From Sporosarcina aquimarina (GTDB lineage: Bacteria > Bacillota > Bacilli > Bacillales_A > Planococcaceae), in contig NZ_JACLBZ010000034.1 in assembly GCF_019748715.1 (NCBI RefSeq), positions 1 to 38,404 on the forward strand: DNA of 38,404 nt, in the 5' to 3' direction. The position numbers and the translations under genes are program-made. Positions 1-7,721 of this stretch are shown here, one piece after another. The notes beneath the pieces were generated by a model. It saw only the letters and a list, made by a program, of their open reading frames with translations. It searched no databases and was not told where the DNA came from. Each line of letters begins with the position of its first letter. The first letter of the stretch is position 1.

Positions 1-36
1 TTCATGTGTTGCACTTAATATTACAATTCGTCAAAT

Positions 37-69
37 AAAAAAACGCCCCTACATCACTGTAGAGACGCC
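37..69 (-). terminator. Rho-independent terminator of metQ
   Basis: Read on the minus strand, a GC-rich stem (GCGTCTCTACA against TGTAGGGGCGT, one G-U pair) with a GTGA loop is followed directly by seven T residues. It lies about 12 bases after the metQ stop codon, so it ends metQ as a single-gene or last-gene transcript. Confidence 0.85.
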
Positions 70-80
70 ATACCATTGCT

Positions 81-866
81 TCATTCACCGAAACCTTGAA
101 ATTCATCCTTTATTGCTTTTTTAAAGGTCTTCGACTGTACAGCTTCCTTTAAAGCTTCAGCAAATCCCTTGTCCAAATCTTTTTCTTTTACTGCCAGCAC
201 GTATTTCAATTCTTCGTTTAGTTCTTCTTCAGCAAGTGCGTCTTCCAATTCCATTTCATTGACGATAATGTAATTATCCGGAATCACCGCCAAGTCTCCA
301 CTCGTTAAAGAAGCAATGAGCTGAGAGGTGAGGACTGGTTGAATTTGCAGGTTTTTGGGATTATTTTCGATTTGCTGTTCGTTAACGTCGAATGCATTTG
401 CATTTGGATCTAATGCCAGCAAACCTTGTTGCTCCAAGAAACGAAGTGCTCTGGCTGTGCCAAGTTCATCATTCGGAATTGTAATTAACGCTCCGTTTGG
501 AATATCATCAATCGATGTGATGGAGTTCGAGTATAATCCAAGACCTACACTTGGAACCTCTGAAAGCGACACGATGGAGAGATCGTATTCTTCATTAAAT
601 TGAGTTAGATAAATATTTTGCTGAAACAGGTTCGCATCAATTTCGCCTTCCGCAAGTTCGGTATTTGGTTCAATCAAATCGCCGTATTTTACAACTTCCA
701 CTTTATAGCCCTGTTCTTTTAAAGCCGGCACTAACGCTTTATCAACCACTTGTGCATAGATTCCTTCTGTTGTGCCGATTTTCAGCGTTTCATTGCTTTC
801 GTTCTGACTGCAGCCTGTCAGCAATATGCCGAATATCGTCAACAGTCCAAGTATTTTCATTTTCAT
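81..866 (-). CDS. metQ: MetQ-type D-methionine-binding ABC transporter lipoprotein
   Basis: This is the substrate-binding lipoprotein of a MetNIQ-type methionine importer, anchored to the outer face of the membrane. The 261-residue product starts with a basic, hydrophobic signal peptide and an LTGC lipobox (Cys 19), followed by a NlpA/MetQ fold (opening ETLKIGTTEGIYAQVVDKAL, closing KTFKKAIKDEF). An upstream in-frame Met would add 16 residues before the signal peptide; the start at 866 is preferred because it puts GGA six bases upstream and gives a clean signal sequence. The ATPase and permease genes (metN, metI) are not next to it: the upstream neighbour is a repeat element and the downstream side has a terminator. 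The transporter partners must lie elsewhere or be shared. Family assignment is firm; methionine as the substrate is inferred from the family. Confidence 0.88.
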   Translation of the reverse strand: MKMKILGLLTIFGILLTGCSQNESNETLKIGTTEGIYAQVVDKALVPALKEQGYKVEVVKYGDLIEPNTELAEGEIDANLFQQNIYLTQFNEEYDLSIVSLSEVPSVGLGLYSNSITSIDDIPNGALITIPNDELGTARALRFLEQQGLLALDPNANAFDVNEQQIENNPKNLQIQPVLTSQLIASLTSGDLAVIPDNYIIVNEMELEDALAEEELNEELKYVLAVKEKDLDKGFAEALKEAVQSKTFKKAIKDEFQGFGE

Positions 867-939
867 AGTTTTCCAATCGTTCCTTTCAAAAAAGCTACTA
901 TATAAGTTGAACAAATGATTTGTTACTTAGTAGTACTAA

Positions 940-1068
940 GTTGCTTGGAGTGGAAGGCGGCGACTCCTGGGGGATTAGCGTGCGCCTTGAGACCCCGCAG
1001 GTAGCGTAGCGAACGAGGAGGCTCAAGCCACGCCCCCCGGAAAGCGTCCGCCTGGAACGGAAAGCAAC
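940..1068. repeat. GC-rich intergenic repeat, full-length copy (R1)
   Basis: A 129-bp GC-rich block bounded by GTTGCTT (940-946) and AAGCAAC (1062-1068). Inside, AGCGTGCGCCTTGAG pairs imperfectly with CTCAAGCCACGCC, so either strand can fold into one long hairpin around an ACCCCGCAGG...GAGGAGG core. The GGCGGCGACTCCTG and GGAAAGCGTCCGCC blocks are typical of a repeat common in Bacillaceae and Planococcaceae genomes. It lies in the 337-bp gap upstream of metQ. Deleted relatives occur at 12510-12551, 18516-18560 and 25956-26052. The short open frames over it are not genes. Confidence 0.75.
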
Positions 1069-1154
1069 GGTTGGTACCGTCAATTTCTTTAATTCATCTT
1101 ATATATATCCCATCATATTCGCTGCGTTTTTCACTGTCAAACAGTAGCTTCACC

Positions 1155-1187
1155 AAAAAAAGATGTGCAACTTTATACACATCTCTT
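1155..1187 (-). terminator. Rho-independent terminator of the 1204-1986 operon
   Basis: On the minus strand AGATGTG and CACATCT flank a ten-base loop and are followed by a run of seven T residues. It sits about 17 bases beyond the stop codon of the membrane-protein gene. Confidence 0.8.
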
Positions 1188-1203
1188 TATGCGTTATGTA
1201 ATT

Positions 1204-1644
1204 TTACCAAATGGATGGTTTTTGTACCATTAACCATAACATGATCATGAGTAATCCAATATAAATCCATGCAGTTCGACGTAATTTGTTGAGGATCATA
1301 TGTCGATCCATGCCGGATTCATGGAATCTTTTCAGAACAGATGAAAAACCAGTTGCCAGAAAGACAGCAGACAGCAGCATGATAACTAGCGTGAGGATCA
1401 CCCAGGAGCTATGCCATGGCCACGGACCGAATAGAATGAGCAATGCGCCTGTCACAACCAACACGTGGCCTGCATGCATGACGAGTCGGATGATCACTCG
1501 GATGAACGCCAGATAAATGTCTTCCGCTTCTGCTTTGGCAGTGCGCAGCCGACGAATCAGCGGCAACAGTAGAAATAAGGGTCCTACTGCAATGACAGCC
1601 GATACTACATGCGCAAAGACAACCGCTCCGTAATAGAGACTCAT
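1204..1644 (-). CDS. Four-helix integral membrane protein (DUF2269/CopD-like)
   Basis: A 146-residue, strongly hydrophobic protein with four predicted membrane helices (about residues 5-27, 48-73, 78-100 and 122-141). Histidines lie at the start of helix 1 (FAHVVSA) and in helix 2 (MHAGHV), an arrangement seen in small CopD- and DUF2269-type membrane proteins, some of which are thought to handle haem or copper. No function is proven for the family and the assignment here is tentative. It begins nine bases after the stop of the ASCH-like gene and shares its terminator, so the two are probably co-transcribed. The ribosome site is weak, which suggests translational coupling. Confidence 0.6.
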   Translation of the reverse strand: MSLYYGAVVFAHVVSAVIAVGPLFLLLPLIRRLRTAKAEAEDIYLAFIRVIIRLVMHAGHVLVVTGALLILFGPWPWHSSWVILTLVIMLLSAVFLATGFSSVLKRFHESGMDRHMILNKLRRTAWIYIGLLMIMLWLMVQKPSIW

Positions 1645-1653
1645 AGGTTTACA

Positions 1654-1986
1654 TCATTTCTGAACAGGGCTGTATTCGTGCACCCATACTTTCATCTGTG
1701 GAAGCCAAGGCATTTTTTCGTGAATGGAGAGCATGGTTTGTTTGTAGTCCTCAACTGTATCGTGGCCTTCTGATTTGGCATCTTCATCCGTTAGTTCTCC
1801 AAGAGTTTGTTCGTAAAGTTTGTCGATGCTATACTCTTTTCCTTCAAGTGTCATAATTTCTCCCGGGTACGCGTAGACGCCATTTCGTCTAGTTGCCCAC
1901 TTTTTACCTTCAAGCACTTTTTGTACATCTTCAGGAATTGTGACCAGTCTTTCGATGGAACATGTTTTTTCAGGATAGTTTGTCAT
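1654..1986 (-). CDS. Small ASCH-domain-like protein
   Basis: A 110-residue soluble protein with a GKKWATRRNGVYAYPGE segment (about residues 27-43) followed by a strand-rich region and a WVHEY ending. The GxKxxxxR signature and size suggest the ASCH fold, a small barrel related to PUA domains and linked to RNA or nucleotide binding. The GGAGG site nine bases before the ATG supports the start. It is the first gene of a likely two-gene operon with the membrane protein downstream. The fold assignment is by eye; substrate and role are unknown. Confidence 0.6.
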   Translation of the reverse strand: MTNYPEKTCSIERLVTIPEDVQKVLEGKKWATRRNGVYAYPGEIMTLEGKEYSIDKLYEQTLGELTDEDAKSEGHDTVEDYKQTMLSIHEKMPWLPQMKVWVHEYSPVQK

Positions 1987-2113
1987 GTGAATACTCCTCC
2001 AAGTTAACTATATTATTACTACTCTTGTCATTGTAACGCTTTCTTCGGGATAATTCGAGTTTAACATTTAACAGTGATTCTCTTTATGAGCGGCCGCTGT
2101 TATTAGAGCGCAA

Positions 2114-2167
2114 AGGCTGTCACAGAAAGCCTAGTTGCTCGGACATTCTGTAACAGCCTCGTTTTTC
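2114..2167. terminator. Strong hairpin with plus-strand T-run (possible bidirectional terminator)
   Basis: A 14-base stem (AGGCTGTCACAGAA, 2114-2127, with TTCTGTAACAGCCT, 2146-2159, one mismatch) is followed on the plus strand by CGTTTTT. It lies just beyond the stop of the minus-strand YtkA-domain gene, where the minus-strand T-run is only three bases. It probably ends that gene and blocks stray transcription in the other direction. Confidence 0.6.
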
Positions 2168-2172
2168 TCAAG

Positions 2173-2910
2173 TTATTTCACTTCAACCGTATGTTCTTCA
2201 TGTTCATGAAGATCTTCATTTTCGATATGGATCGTTACTTTATACGTTCCGGCTTTTGGGAACTTATAATTGGCTATGTATTCGCCTGGTTTCGTTTCTT
2301 CTGTTTCTGCCCATTGAATTTCATCGGCCGGATCTGCGATTTCATAGCGGACATTTGTGTTTTCCAGTGCTTTTCCTTCAAGTTGTACATGTGTCATTAA
2401 TTCCGTTTCAGATCCTGTTTTTGATTCTTCTGGCTGCACAAAGTGGATCGCCAATCCTTCTGTTGCTTCATGGTCATGATGGTCAGTAGCTTCTGCTTCT
2501 GATTCAGCTTGAGCTTCGCCGATTCGGATTTGTTTTTCAGGCATGATATGCATTCCGCGGGCTGTCACATGGACTTGCACATGATAGATTCCATCCTGTT
2601 CAAAAGTCGTTTCTGCCGAATAAATCCCTTTTTTCTCGTTCGTCGACTCGACATGGATACTGTCGTCTTTCTTTCCTTCTTCCCAAATTTCAAATTCCAC
2701 TTCCGTTGCATCTTCCACTTCTTCATTGCCTTGCATTACAAGAGCAGACACGGTGACTGGTTCATTCGCTTCAGCTTGCTCCGGCACAGTCAATTCCACT
2801 TCAAGTGGTTCAGGCAGTGCTGCATCTGTCGGTACGTCTTCCTCTTTTCCGCAAGCCGCGACAACAGCAAGCATGGCAACACCCAACATAAAAATTACGA
2901 AACGTTTCAT
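2173..2910 (-). CDS. YtkA-like double-domain lipoprotein, His/Glu-rich
   Basis: A 245-residue secreted lipoprotein: signal peptide with lipobox VVAAC (Cys 20), then two similar immunoglobulin-like domains of the YtkA type (about 35-135 and 150-245). Each ends in a GIY/GTY...V.VHV strand pattern. The linker has an acidic, histidine-rich stretch (ATDHHDHEATEG), and the C terminus is again HEHEEH, which could bind metal. YtkA/FixH-type domains are often found beside cytochrome-oxidase or copper genes. Here the gene diverges from a two-component system whose downstream gene is a SCO1-type copper chaperone. An AGGAG site supports the start. A role as an envelope copper or oxidase-assembly factor is inference. 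Confidence 0.75.
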   Translation of the reverse strand: MKRFVIFMLGVAMLAVVAACGKEEDVPTDAALPEPLEVELTVPEQAEANEPVTVSALVMQGNEEVEDATEVEFEIWEEGKKDDSIHVESTNEKKGIYSAETTFEQDGIYHVQVHVTARGMHIMPEKQIRIGEAQAESEAEATDHHDHEATEGLAIHFVQPEESKTGSETELMTHVQLEGKALENTNVRYEIADPADEIQWAETEETKPGEYIANYKFPKAGTYKVTIHIENEDLHEHEEHTVEVK

Positions 2911-2970
2911 TTTTCATTCTCCTATCTATTCGTTTAGCTGTTATGATTATAAAATACGATTGCGAAATTT

Positions 2971-3005
2971 GAATGAAGTTTCGACAACTTCTTGAAAGTT
3001 CATTC
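2971..3005. promoter_or_regulatory. Nested inverted repeat in divergent promoter region
   Basis: GAATGAA (2971-2977) and TTCATTC (2999-3005) form an outer inverted repeat. Inside it GAAGTT-tcgac-AACTTC (2975-2991) forms a second one. The site lies between the lipoprotein and response-regulator genes and overlaps the expected -35 area of the minus-strand promoter, whose TATAAT is at 2946-2951. It is a candidate operator for the adjacent OmpR-type regulator; no binding data can be read from sequence. Confidence 0.4.
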
Positions 3006-3066
3006 AGACTTCACAACTTTTCCGGAAAATTGATCTATAGATAGAGTAACGAGTGGAGGGCCCATA

Positions 3067-3744
3067 ATGAATTACACGATTTTAGTGATTGATGATGAAC
3101 CGCAAATGCGTGATTTAATCCGCATGATTCTTGAAGACGCGGGTTATATGGTAATCGAAGCGGGTGATGGATTACAGGCGTTATCTGCTTTGAAGCAGCA
3201 CGACATTCATTTATGTATCGTCGATGTCATGATGCCTTATATGGATGGCTTTACGTTCGCGGAAGAAGTGAAACGTACGTCCACTGTACCGTTGATTTTC
3301 TTATCAGCAAAAGGTGAGGAATGGGATAAGATCCAAGGATTGAAGCTTGGCGGAGATGATTATATTGTCAAGCCGTTTATGCCGGGGGAACTTGTTGCAC
3401 GGATTGAGGCCGTACTGCGCAGGACATATCGGCTGAATCCAGATCCACAAATGTTGCAGGCAGGCCCATTAACGATTAATGAGGACGCCCACACTGCGCA
3501 TATTAACGGAAAACAACTGAATCTGACGCTAAAAGAATTCGGTCTGTTATTGCTGCTGACAAAGCATAGCGGTCGCGCCTATTCACGCGAACAATTGCTG
3601 GAATTGGTTTGGGGGGATGATCACCAAAGCAGCGAGCGGACAATCGATACACATATTAAAACATTGCGGCTGAAACTCGGCGATGCAGGGAAAATGATCG
3701 AGACGGTCTGGGGGATCGGCTATAAACTTGAGGCTTCTAAATGA
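3067..3744 (+). CDS. OmpR/PhoB-family response regulator
   Basis: A 225-residue two-domain regulator. The receiver domain (1-120) has the acidic pocket IDDE (residues 8-11), the phospho-acceptor Asp 53 in IVDVMMPYMDG, Ser/Thr at 80 and Lys 102 in VKPF. The C-terminal winged helix (about 130-223) has the PhoB-type motifs LTLKEFGLLLLL, SREQLLELVWG and RTIDTHIKTLRLKLG. A GGAGG site lies eight bases before the ATG. The gene overlaps the kinase gene by four bases (ATGA), so the pair are cognate. Signal and targets are unknown; neighbours (YtkA-domain and SCO1-type lipoproteins) suggest metal, redox or cell-envelope sensing. Confidence 0.93.
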   Translation: MNYTILVIDDEPQMRDLIRMILEDAGYMVIEAGDGLQALSALKQHDIHLCIVDVMMPYMDGFTFAEEVKRTSTVPLIFLSAKGEEWDKIQGLKLGGDDYIVKPFMPGELVARIEAVLRRTYRLNPDPQMLQAGPLTINEDAHTAHINGKQLNLTLKEFGLLLLLTKHSGRAYSREQLLELVWGDDHQSSERTIDTHIKTLRLKLGDAGKMIETVWGIGYKLEASK

Positions 3745-5150
3745 AGAACTTAAGCCTCAGCAAAAAGATGATGCTGGTTTTTTTAGGAAGCATCGCTTGT
3801 ACGATTTTATTCTCCTTCTTCTTCATTCACTATCTTTACACGGATCTGTACAAAGAACGGATCAAGGAGTCCATCATTTATCAGGGAAATCGCACTGCCG
3901 CACATTATCATTACGGCGAATTGAGCGATTCGATCATCGAAAAAATCCAATGGTACAATATTGTCTCCGAATACGAGATTATTGTCGTCGATCGGCTGGA
4001 TGACCTGACTTCTTATTTCCCTTATCAACTCGATTATCAGTCTCTTGTCACTGAGAGTGACCAGGAGATATTAGCCACAGGACAATCTGTAATGAAGGAA
4101 GGGTATGTGGAGGAACTGAAACGCGAAATCTTCGGCGGAATTTTCCCTATTAAAGGAGAAGATGGGCTGATCGGGTTCATTTATATCTACGTTCCGCTTG
4201 CTGCCATTCAGGACGTCTTTCGAGCTAGTTTACCGATCATGATCGTTGTCGGTGTGGTTTTTTTCTTTATTTTATTTTTGATCTTACAGCGTGTGTGGCG
4301 CTCTTTATTTGACCCATTAAAAACATTGCAGGCGTATTCGGAAGAAGTATCAAAAGGTGATTATTCCAATCGATTAAATACAGGGCGAGACGACGAAATC
4401 GGCAAATTAGCGACGGCTTTTAATTCGATGAGTCATTCGCTTGCAGAACAAGATCAGCGAAAAAAGGAGTTTACTTCGAATATTGTTCACGAACTGCGGA
4501 CTCCGCTGACTTATATTAGTGGATATGCACAACTTTCGAGAGATAAAATCGATCGTTCACCTGAAGAAGTGAAGCAGTATTTGTCGACGATTGAGAAAGA
4601 AACGGAGCGGCTAAAGAAGTTGATTCATGACTTGGTGGAGCTAAATCATTTGGAGCAGGATTTTTATACATTAGAGAATGAACCGATTGCGATTGCCCAA
4701 CTGTTGTTTGATACACTCGAACTTTTTGCGATTCGTATGGAGGGAAAAGGAATTCATTTACAGACGTCCATTGACGAGGAATTGATTCTGCAAGGAGATC
4801 CTAAACGACTTCAGCAAGTGTTTTACAATACGATCGACAATGCAGTAAAGTACGCGCAGCAAGAGATTACCATTTTATTAATGGCAAATGAAAAAGGAGT
4901 ACAATATGAAGTTTCCAACGATGGAGTGACGATTGGAGATGAAGACGTGGAAAGGATCGGAGAACGTTTTTTCCGTACGGATAAGGCACGAAATCGAACA
5001 ACTGGCGGATCGGGACTTGGTTTGTCGATCGTAAAAGAGATTGTCCGGCTCCATCAAGGGACATTTGAAGTGTCCAACAAAACGACAGATACGACAGTAA
5101 CGATTAAGCTGCCCGTCGCGCCGGAGCTAGCGCAAAGGAGTGAAGTATGA
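3741..5150 (+). CDS. Membrane sensor histidine kinase
   Basis: A 469-residue class I kinase. Membrane helices at about 11-33 and 163-185 bracket an extracytoplasmic sensor domain of about 130 residues without an evident named fold. HAMP linker follows (about 186-238), then the HisKA dimerisation helix with phospho-acceptor His 250 in VHELRTPL. The ATPase domain has the N box (Asn 367 in DNAVKYA) and a G box GGSGLGLSIVKEI (about 422-434). All catalytic motifs are present. It overlaps the regulator gene by four bases and is directly followed by the SCO1-type gene, so the three form one operon. The ligand is unknown; copper or redox stress is a guess from context. Confidence 0.92.
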   Translation: MKNLSLSKKMMLVFLGSIACTILFSFFFIHYLYTDLYKERIKESIIYQGNRTAAHYHYGELSDSIIEKIQWYNIVSEYEIIVVDRLDDLTSYFPYQLDYQSLVTESDQEILATGQSVMKEGYVEELKREIFGGIFPIKGEDGLIGFIYIYVPLAAIQDVFRASLPIMIVVGVVFFFILFLILQRVWRSLFDPLKTLQAYSEEVSKGDYSNRLNTGRDDEIGKLATAFNSMSHSLAEQDQRKKEFTSNIVHELRTPLTYISGYAQLSRDKIDRSPEEVKQYLSTIEKETERLKKLIHDLVELNHLEQDFYTLENEPIAIAQLLFDTLELFAIRMEGKGIHLQTSIDEELILQGDPKRLQQVFYNTIDNAVKYAQQEITILLMANEKGVQYEVSNDGVTIGDEDVERIGERFFRTDKARNRTTGGSGLGLSIVKEIVRLHQGTFEVSNKTTDTTVTIKLPVAPELAQRSEV

Positions 5151-5151
5151 A

Positions 5152-5712
5152 ATGAAACGACTCACCCCCTTCATATTGTTGATAGTTTTGCTTCTCTCCA
5201 GTTGCAGTGAACCGCTCGAACGCGGTAAAAAAGTCCGTGATTTCACTTTTATCGATCAAAATGGAGAACCGTACGGTACGGAACAATTGGCTGGTACGCC
5301 ATGGATTGCTGATTTTATCTTTACGTCCTGCACAACGATTTGTCCTACGTTGACGAGCGAAATGGCATCGCTTCAGAAAATGTTGAAAGAGGAAGGTCTG
5401 GACGTACAGTTCGTGTCTTTTTCCGTTGATTCAGAAGTCGATGAACCAGCCGTCTTGAAAAAGTATATTTCCAACTTCACGGATGACGAATCCGACTGGC
5501 ATCTGCTGACTGGCTATTCTCAATCTGAACTCGAAGCATTTGCGCGAGAAGAATTTCAAACATTCGTACTGAAGCACGACTCCTCTAACCAAGTTGTGCA
5601 TGGCACCAATTTTTATCTGATGGATTCAGAAAGTTATATCCTGAAGGAATACAATTTTTCAAATGAAACGTATAAAGAAGAGCTGCGGAAAGATTTGAAG
5701 CGAATTAAATGA
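5152..5712 (+). CDS. SCO1/SenC/PrrC-type thioredoxin-fold lipoprotein
   Basis: A 186-residue lipoprotein (LSSC lipobox, Cys 18) with the SCO1 fold. The copper-binding or redox pair is present as Cys 60 and Cys 64 in TSCTTICP, and the conserved distal His is His 150 in VVHGTNFYL. Family members deliver copper to the CuA centre of cytochrome oxidase or act as thiol reductants outside the membrane. The ATG at 5152 is preferred to an upstream in-frame GTG at 5140, because that GTG lies inside the AGGAG ribosome site. The start is two bases after the kinase stop, which indicates translational coupling. Confidence 0.88.
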   Translation: MKRLTPFILLIVLLLSSCSEPLERGKKVRDFTFIDQNGEPYGTEQLAGTPWIADFIFTSCTTICPTLTSEMASLQKMLKEEGLDVQFVSFSVDSEVDEPAVLKKYISNFTDDESDWHLLTGYSQSELEAFAREEFQTFVLKHDSSNQVVHGTNFYLMDSESYILKEYNFSNETYKEELRKDLKRIK

Positions 5713-5734
5713 TCGGCGGCCGGTAACGAAAGAC

Positions 5735-6154
5735 ATGACGACCGGCTTCGATTCCGCTATACTAGTTGATGGAAAGCAGGTGTACGTGTTGGATTCTCGT
5801 TATTGGAAAATCGGTTTCTTCACCGGTTTAATTTCATTCGTGTTGCTCATCTTAGGTGTTCGTACCGTGCTCGGTCATGAACTCATCGTCAACAATTACT
5901 TGACGTTCGCGGTATTCGGGCTGATTGTAGGCATCGTCAGTTCGCTGTTGCTTTTTTATCAATTACATATTGCCTTTAAGATGTTTATGGTCGTTCTCGT
6001 GTTAGCGTTTGCGGAAATGTTCCGGAGCTTCATCATGATGGACAATGAATTTTCAGAAGCCATCGGGATGCTGTCACTGTTCATCATTTCTTCATTCGGA
6101 CTGGCGATCTCTGTTATCATTCAATTTCTTGTCAAATTATTGAAGAAAAAGTAA
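5735..6154 (+). CDS. Four-helix membrane protein of unknown function
   Basis: A 139-residue hydrophobic protein with four predicted helices (about 26-44, 55-75, 79-97 and 109-133), a short polar N terminus and a basic KLLKKK tail. I do not recognise the family. It lies 22 bases after the SCO1-type gene and before a strong terminator, so it is probably the last gene of the regulator-kinase-SCO1 operon. No good ribosome site precedes the ATG at 5735, so the true start may be a later GTG or TTG near 5780-5790, just before the first helix. A role beside the SCO1 protein is only context. Confidence 0.65.
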   Translation: MTTGFDSAILVDGKQVYVLDSRYWKIGFFTGLISFVLLILGVRTVLGHELIVNNYLTFAVFGLIVGIVSSLLLFYQLHIAFKMFMVVLVLAFAEMFRSFIMMDNEFSEAIGMLSLFIISSFGLAISVIIQFLVKLLKKK

Positions 6155-6195
6155 AGCCGGCTGGAGAATTATTCTCCGACCGGCTGTTTTTTTGT
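6155..6195. terminator. Bidirectional terminator between convergent operons
   Basis: A 14-base stem (AGCCGGCTGGAGAA with TTCTCCGACCGGCT, one mismatch and one wobble) is followed on the plus strand by a long T-run and on the minus strand by TTTACTTTTTC. The last codons of rlmN lie inside the stem. Confidence 0.85.
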
Positions 6196-7245
6196 TGTTT
6201 TAATTTGCTTACTGCGTAATTGACCACAAGCTGCGTCAATATCTGTTCCATTTTCCCAACGGACACCGCAATTAATGCCTTTACGTTTCAATGCTTCATA
6301 AAACGACTTGATTGCTTGCGGCTCACTGCGCTGATACTGACCGTGTTCATCGACAGGATTGTAAGGAATCAAGTTAACATAAGATAGATGACGTTTATCC
6401 GCGAGTAACCTTCCGAGTTCTTCCGCTTCTTTAACATGGTCATTGACATCGCGTAATAAAATATATTCAAATGTGATTCGGCGATTCGTTGTTTCCAAAT
6501 AATAATTGATTGCGTCCATCAATTTTTCAATTGGAAATGCTTTATTGATTTTCATGATTTTCGAACGCAATTCATTATTTGGTGCGTGCAATGACACTGC
6601 CAAGTTGATCTGGATATTCTCTTCGGCGAATTCTTTGATCTTCTCCGTCAAGCCACTCGTAGATACGGTAATATGGCGCGCTCCGATCGATAGACCTTTT
6701 TGATCGTTGACGATATGAAGGAAGTTCATTAAATTTGTATAGTTATCGAACGGTTCTCCGATTCCCATGACGACGATATGGCTGACACGCTCGTCTTCCC
6801 CTTTTTCATCAAGATGTTCTTGAACTTTCATGATCTGTCCAACAATTTCCCCTGCATCGAGGTCTCGGTTTTTACGCAATAACCCACTCGCGCAGAAACT
6901 GCAGCCAATATTACAGCCGACCTGTGTCGTCACACAGACGGAATAGCCGTATGGAAATTTCATCAGGACAGTTTCGATCAAGTTACCATCTGTCATTTTA
7001 AAGAGGAATTTCACCGTACCATCTTGAGATACTTGCTTGACGTTCTGTTCAAGCGTTTGGATCGTAAAGTGCTCGTTTAATAAGTCACGCGTATCTTTAC
7101 TGATGTTTTTCATTTCATCGAATGACAGCACGCGTTTTTTATATAGCCAGTCCCACACTTGCGCCGCGCGGAACTTTTGTTGTCCGTGTTCTATGAAGAA
7201 GTTTGTCAATTGTTCGATTGTCAAACCGTATATGGATTTTTTCAT
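6169..7245 (-). CDS. rlmN: Dual-specificity 23S rRNA/tRNA m2A methyltransferase RlmN
   Basis: RlmN methylates C2 of A2503 in 23S rRNA and of A37 in some tRNAs by radical-SAM chemistry. The 358-residue protein has the expected N-terminal accessory domain. The iron-sulfur motif is CX3CX2C (Cys 111, 115, 118 in [12 protein letters not shown]). The GIGEP motif (161-165) and the second catalytic cysteine, Cys 340 in DIDAACGQL, are also present; Cys 340 forms the methyl-relay thioether. Length and motifs are typical, and all key residues are present. It stands alone here rather than in the prpC-prkC cluster common in Bacillus. Confidence 0.96.
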   Translation of the reverse strand: MKKSIYGLTIEQLTNFFIEHGQQKFRAAQVWDWLYKKRVLSFDEMKNISKDTRDLLNEHFTIQTLEQNVKQVSQDGTVKFLFKMTDGNLIETVLMKFPYGYSVCVTTQVGCNIGCSFCASGLLRKNRDLDAGEIVGQIMKVQEHLDEKGEDERVSHIVVMGIGEPFDNYTNLMNFLHIVNDQKGLSIGARHITVSTSGLTEKIKEFAEENIQINLAVSLHAPNNELRSKIMKINKAFPIEKLMDAINYYLETTNRRITFEYILLRDVNDHVKEAEELGRLLADKRHLSYVNLIPYNPVDEHGQYQRSEPQAIKSFYEALKRKGINCGVRWENGTDIDAACGQLRSKQIKTTKKQPVGE

Positions 7246-7271
7246 TTAGTTTCTGGCCTCTTTTCAAAAAT

Positions 7272-7302
7272 TGCAATCCTGTTATTATACTACAGGATTG
7301 CA
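7272..7302. terminator. Perfect 11-bp inverted repeat upstream of rlmN
   Basis: TGCAATCCTGT (7272-7282) and ACAGGATTGCA (7292-7302) flank a nine-base loop. On the minus strand the stem is followed by ATTTTTG, so it can terminate the small membrane-protein gene that ends at 7326. The loop also contains TATAAT on the minus strand, which could be the -10 box of rlmN, so it may instead act as an operator. The two readings cannot be separated from sequence. Confidence 0.55.
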
Positions 7303-7325
7303 CAAAAAGGAACAACCGATTTGGT

Positions 7326-7499
7326 CTATTCTTGCTGTTGTTTTTCGGTTCTAAGTTTCACATAAAAGGCAACAAGATTCAGGAATGCGAGCACGACAAA
7401 AAGAATGCCCATTTTCGTTTGTCCCGCAGATATTCGATCATAGGCAAAGTACACCATAATGAGACCGATGACGAGATCGGTAATTTTGGATTTCAACAT
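7326..7499 (-). CDS. 57-residue two-helix membrane protein
   Basis: A short gene read from the sequence: ATG at 7499 with an AGGGGG ribosome site seven to eight bases upstream, stop TAG at 7326-7328. The product begins MLKSKITDLVIGLIMVYFAY, has a short polar turn around residues 21-29 and a second helix at about 31-47. It ends in a charged KLRTEKQQQE tail. It resembles the many small unnamed membrane proteins of Bacillales and has no recognisable motif. The inverted repeat at 7272-7302 probably ends its transcript. Coding status rests on the strong ribosome site and the membrane-protein pattern. Confidence 0.65.
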   Translation of the reverse strand: MLKSKITDLVIGLIMVYFAYDRISAGQTKMGILFVVLAFLNLVAFYVKLRTEKQQQE

Positions 7500-7721
7500 A
7501 TTGGTTCCCCCTTATTCACCTCTCAGTATAGCAGAAAAGCCTGGCATCCGAGCGAAAAAGTCGTCGAACCGAACCAATCAACCATCAAACCGCACGTAAC
7601 TAGAGCACAACCGAACAAATCCCTGGTAGAAGCGAGCCAAGCTAAGAGCCGACCGCACCAAAAAAACGCATTAGCCACCGAATTTTCATTCAGCGCAGAT
7701 GCGTTCACAGTTCAGATCAAC

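Noticed and set aside
867..939. Methionine riboswitch upstream of metQ
   Set aside because: No S-box conserved blocks are present there; only the repeat element and A+T-rich sequence.
898..1083. Open frame across the repeat upstream of metQ
   Set aside because: It only translates the GC-rich hairpin repeat, has no ribosome site and no protein-like pattern.
7523..7708. 61-residue minus-strand frame between the small membrane gene and the cPGS-type gene
   Set aside because: No ribosome site and no membrane or domain pattern; more likely T-poor intergenic DNA.
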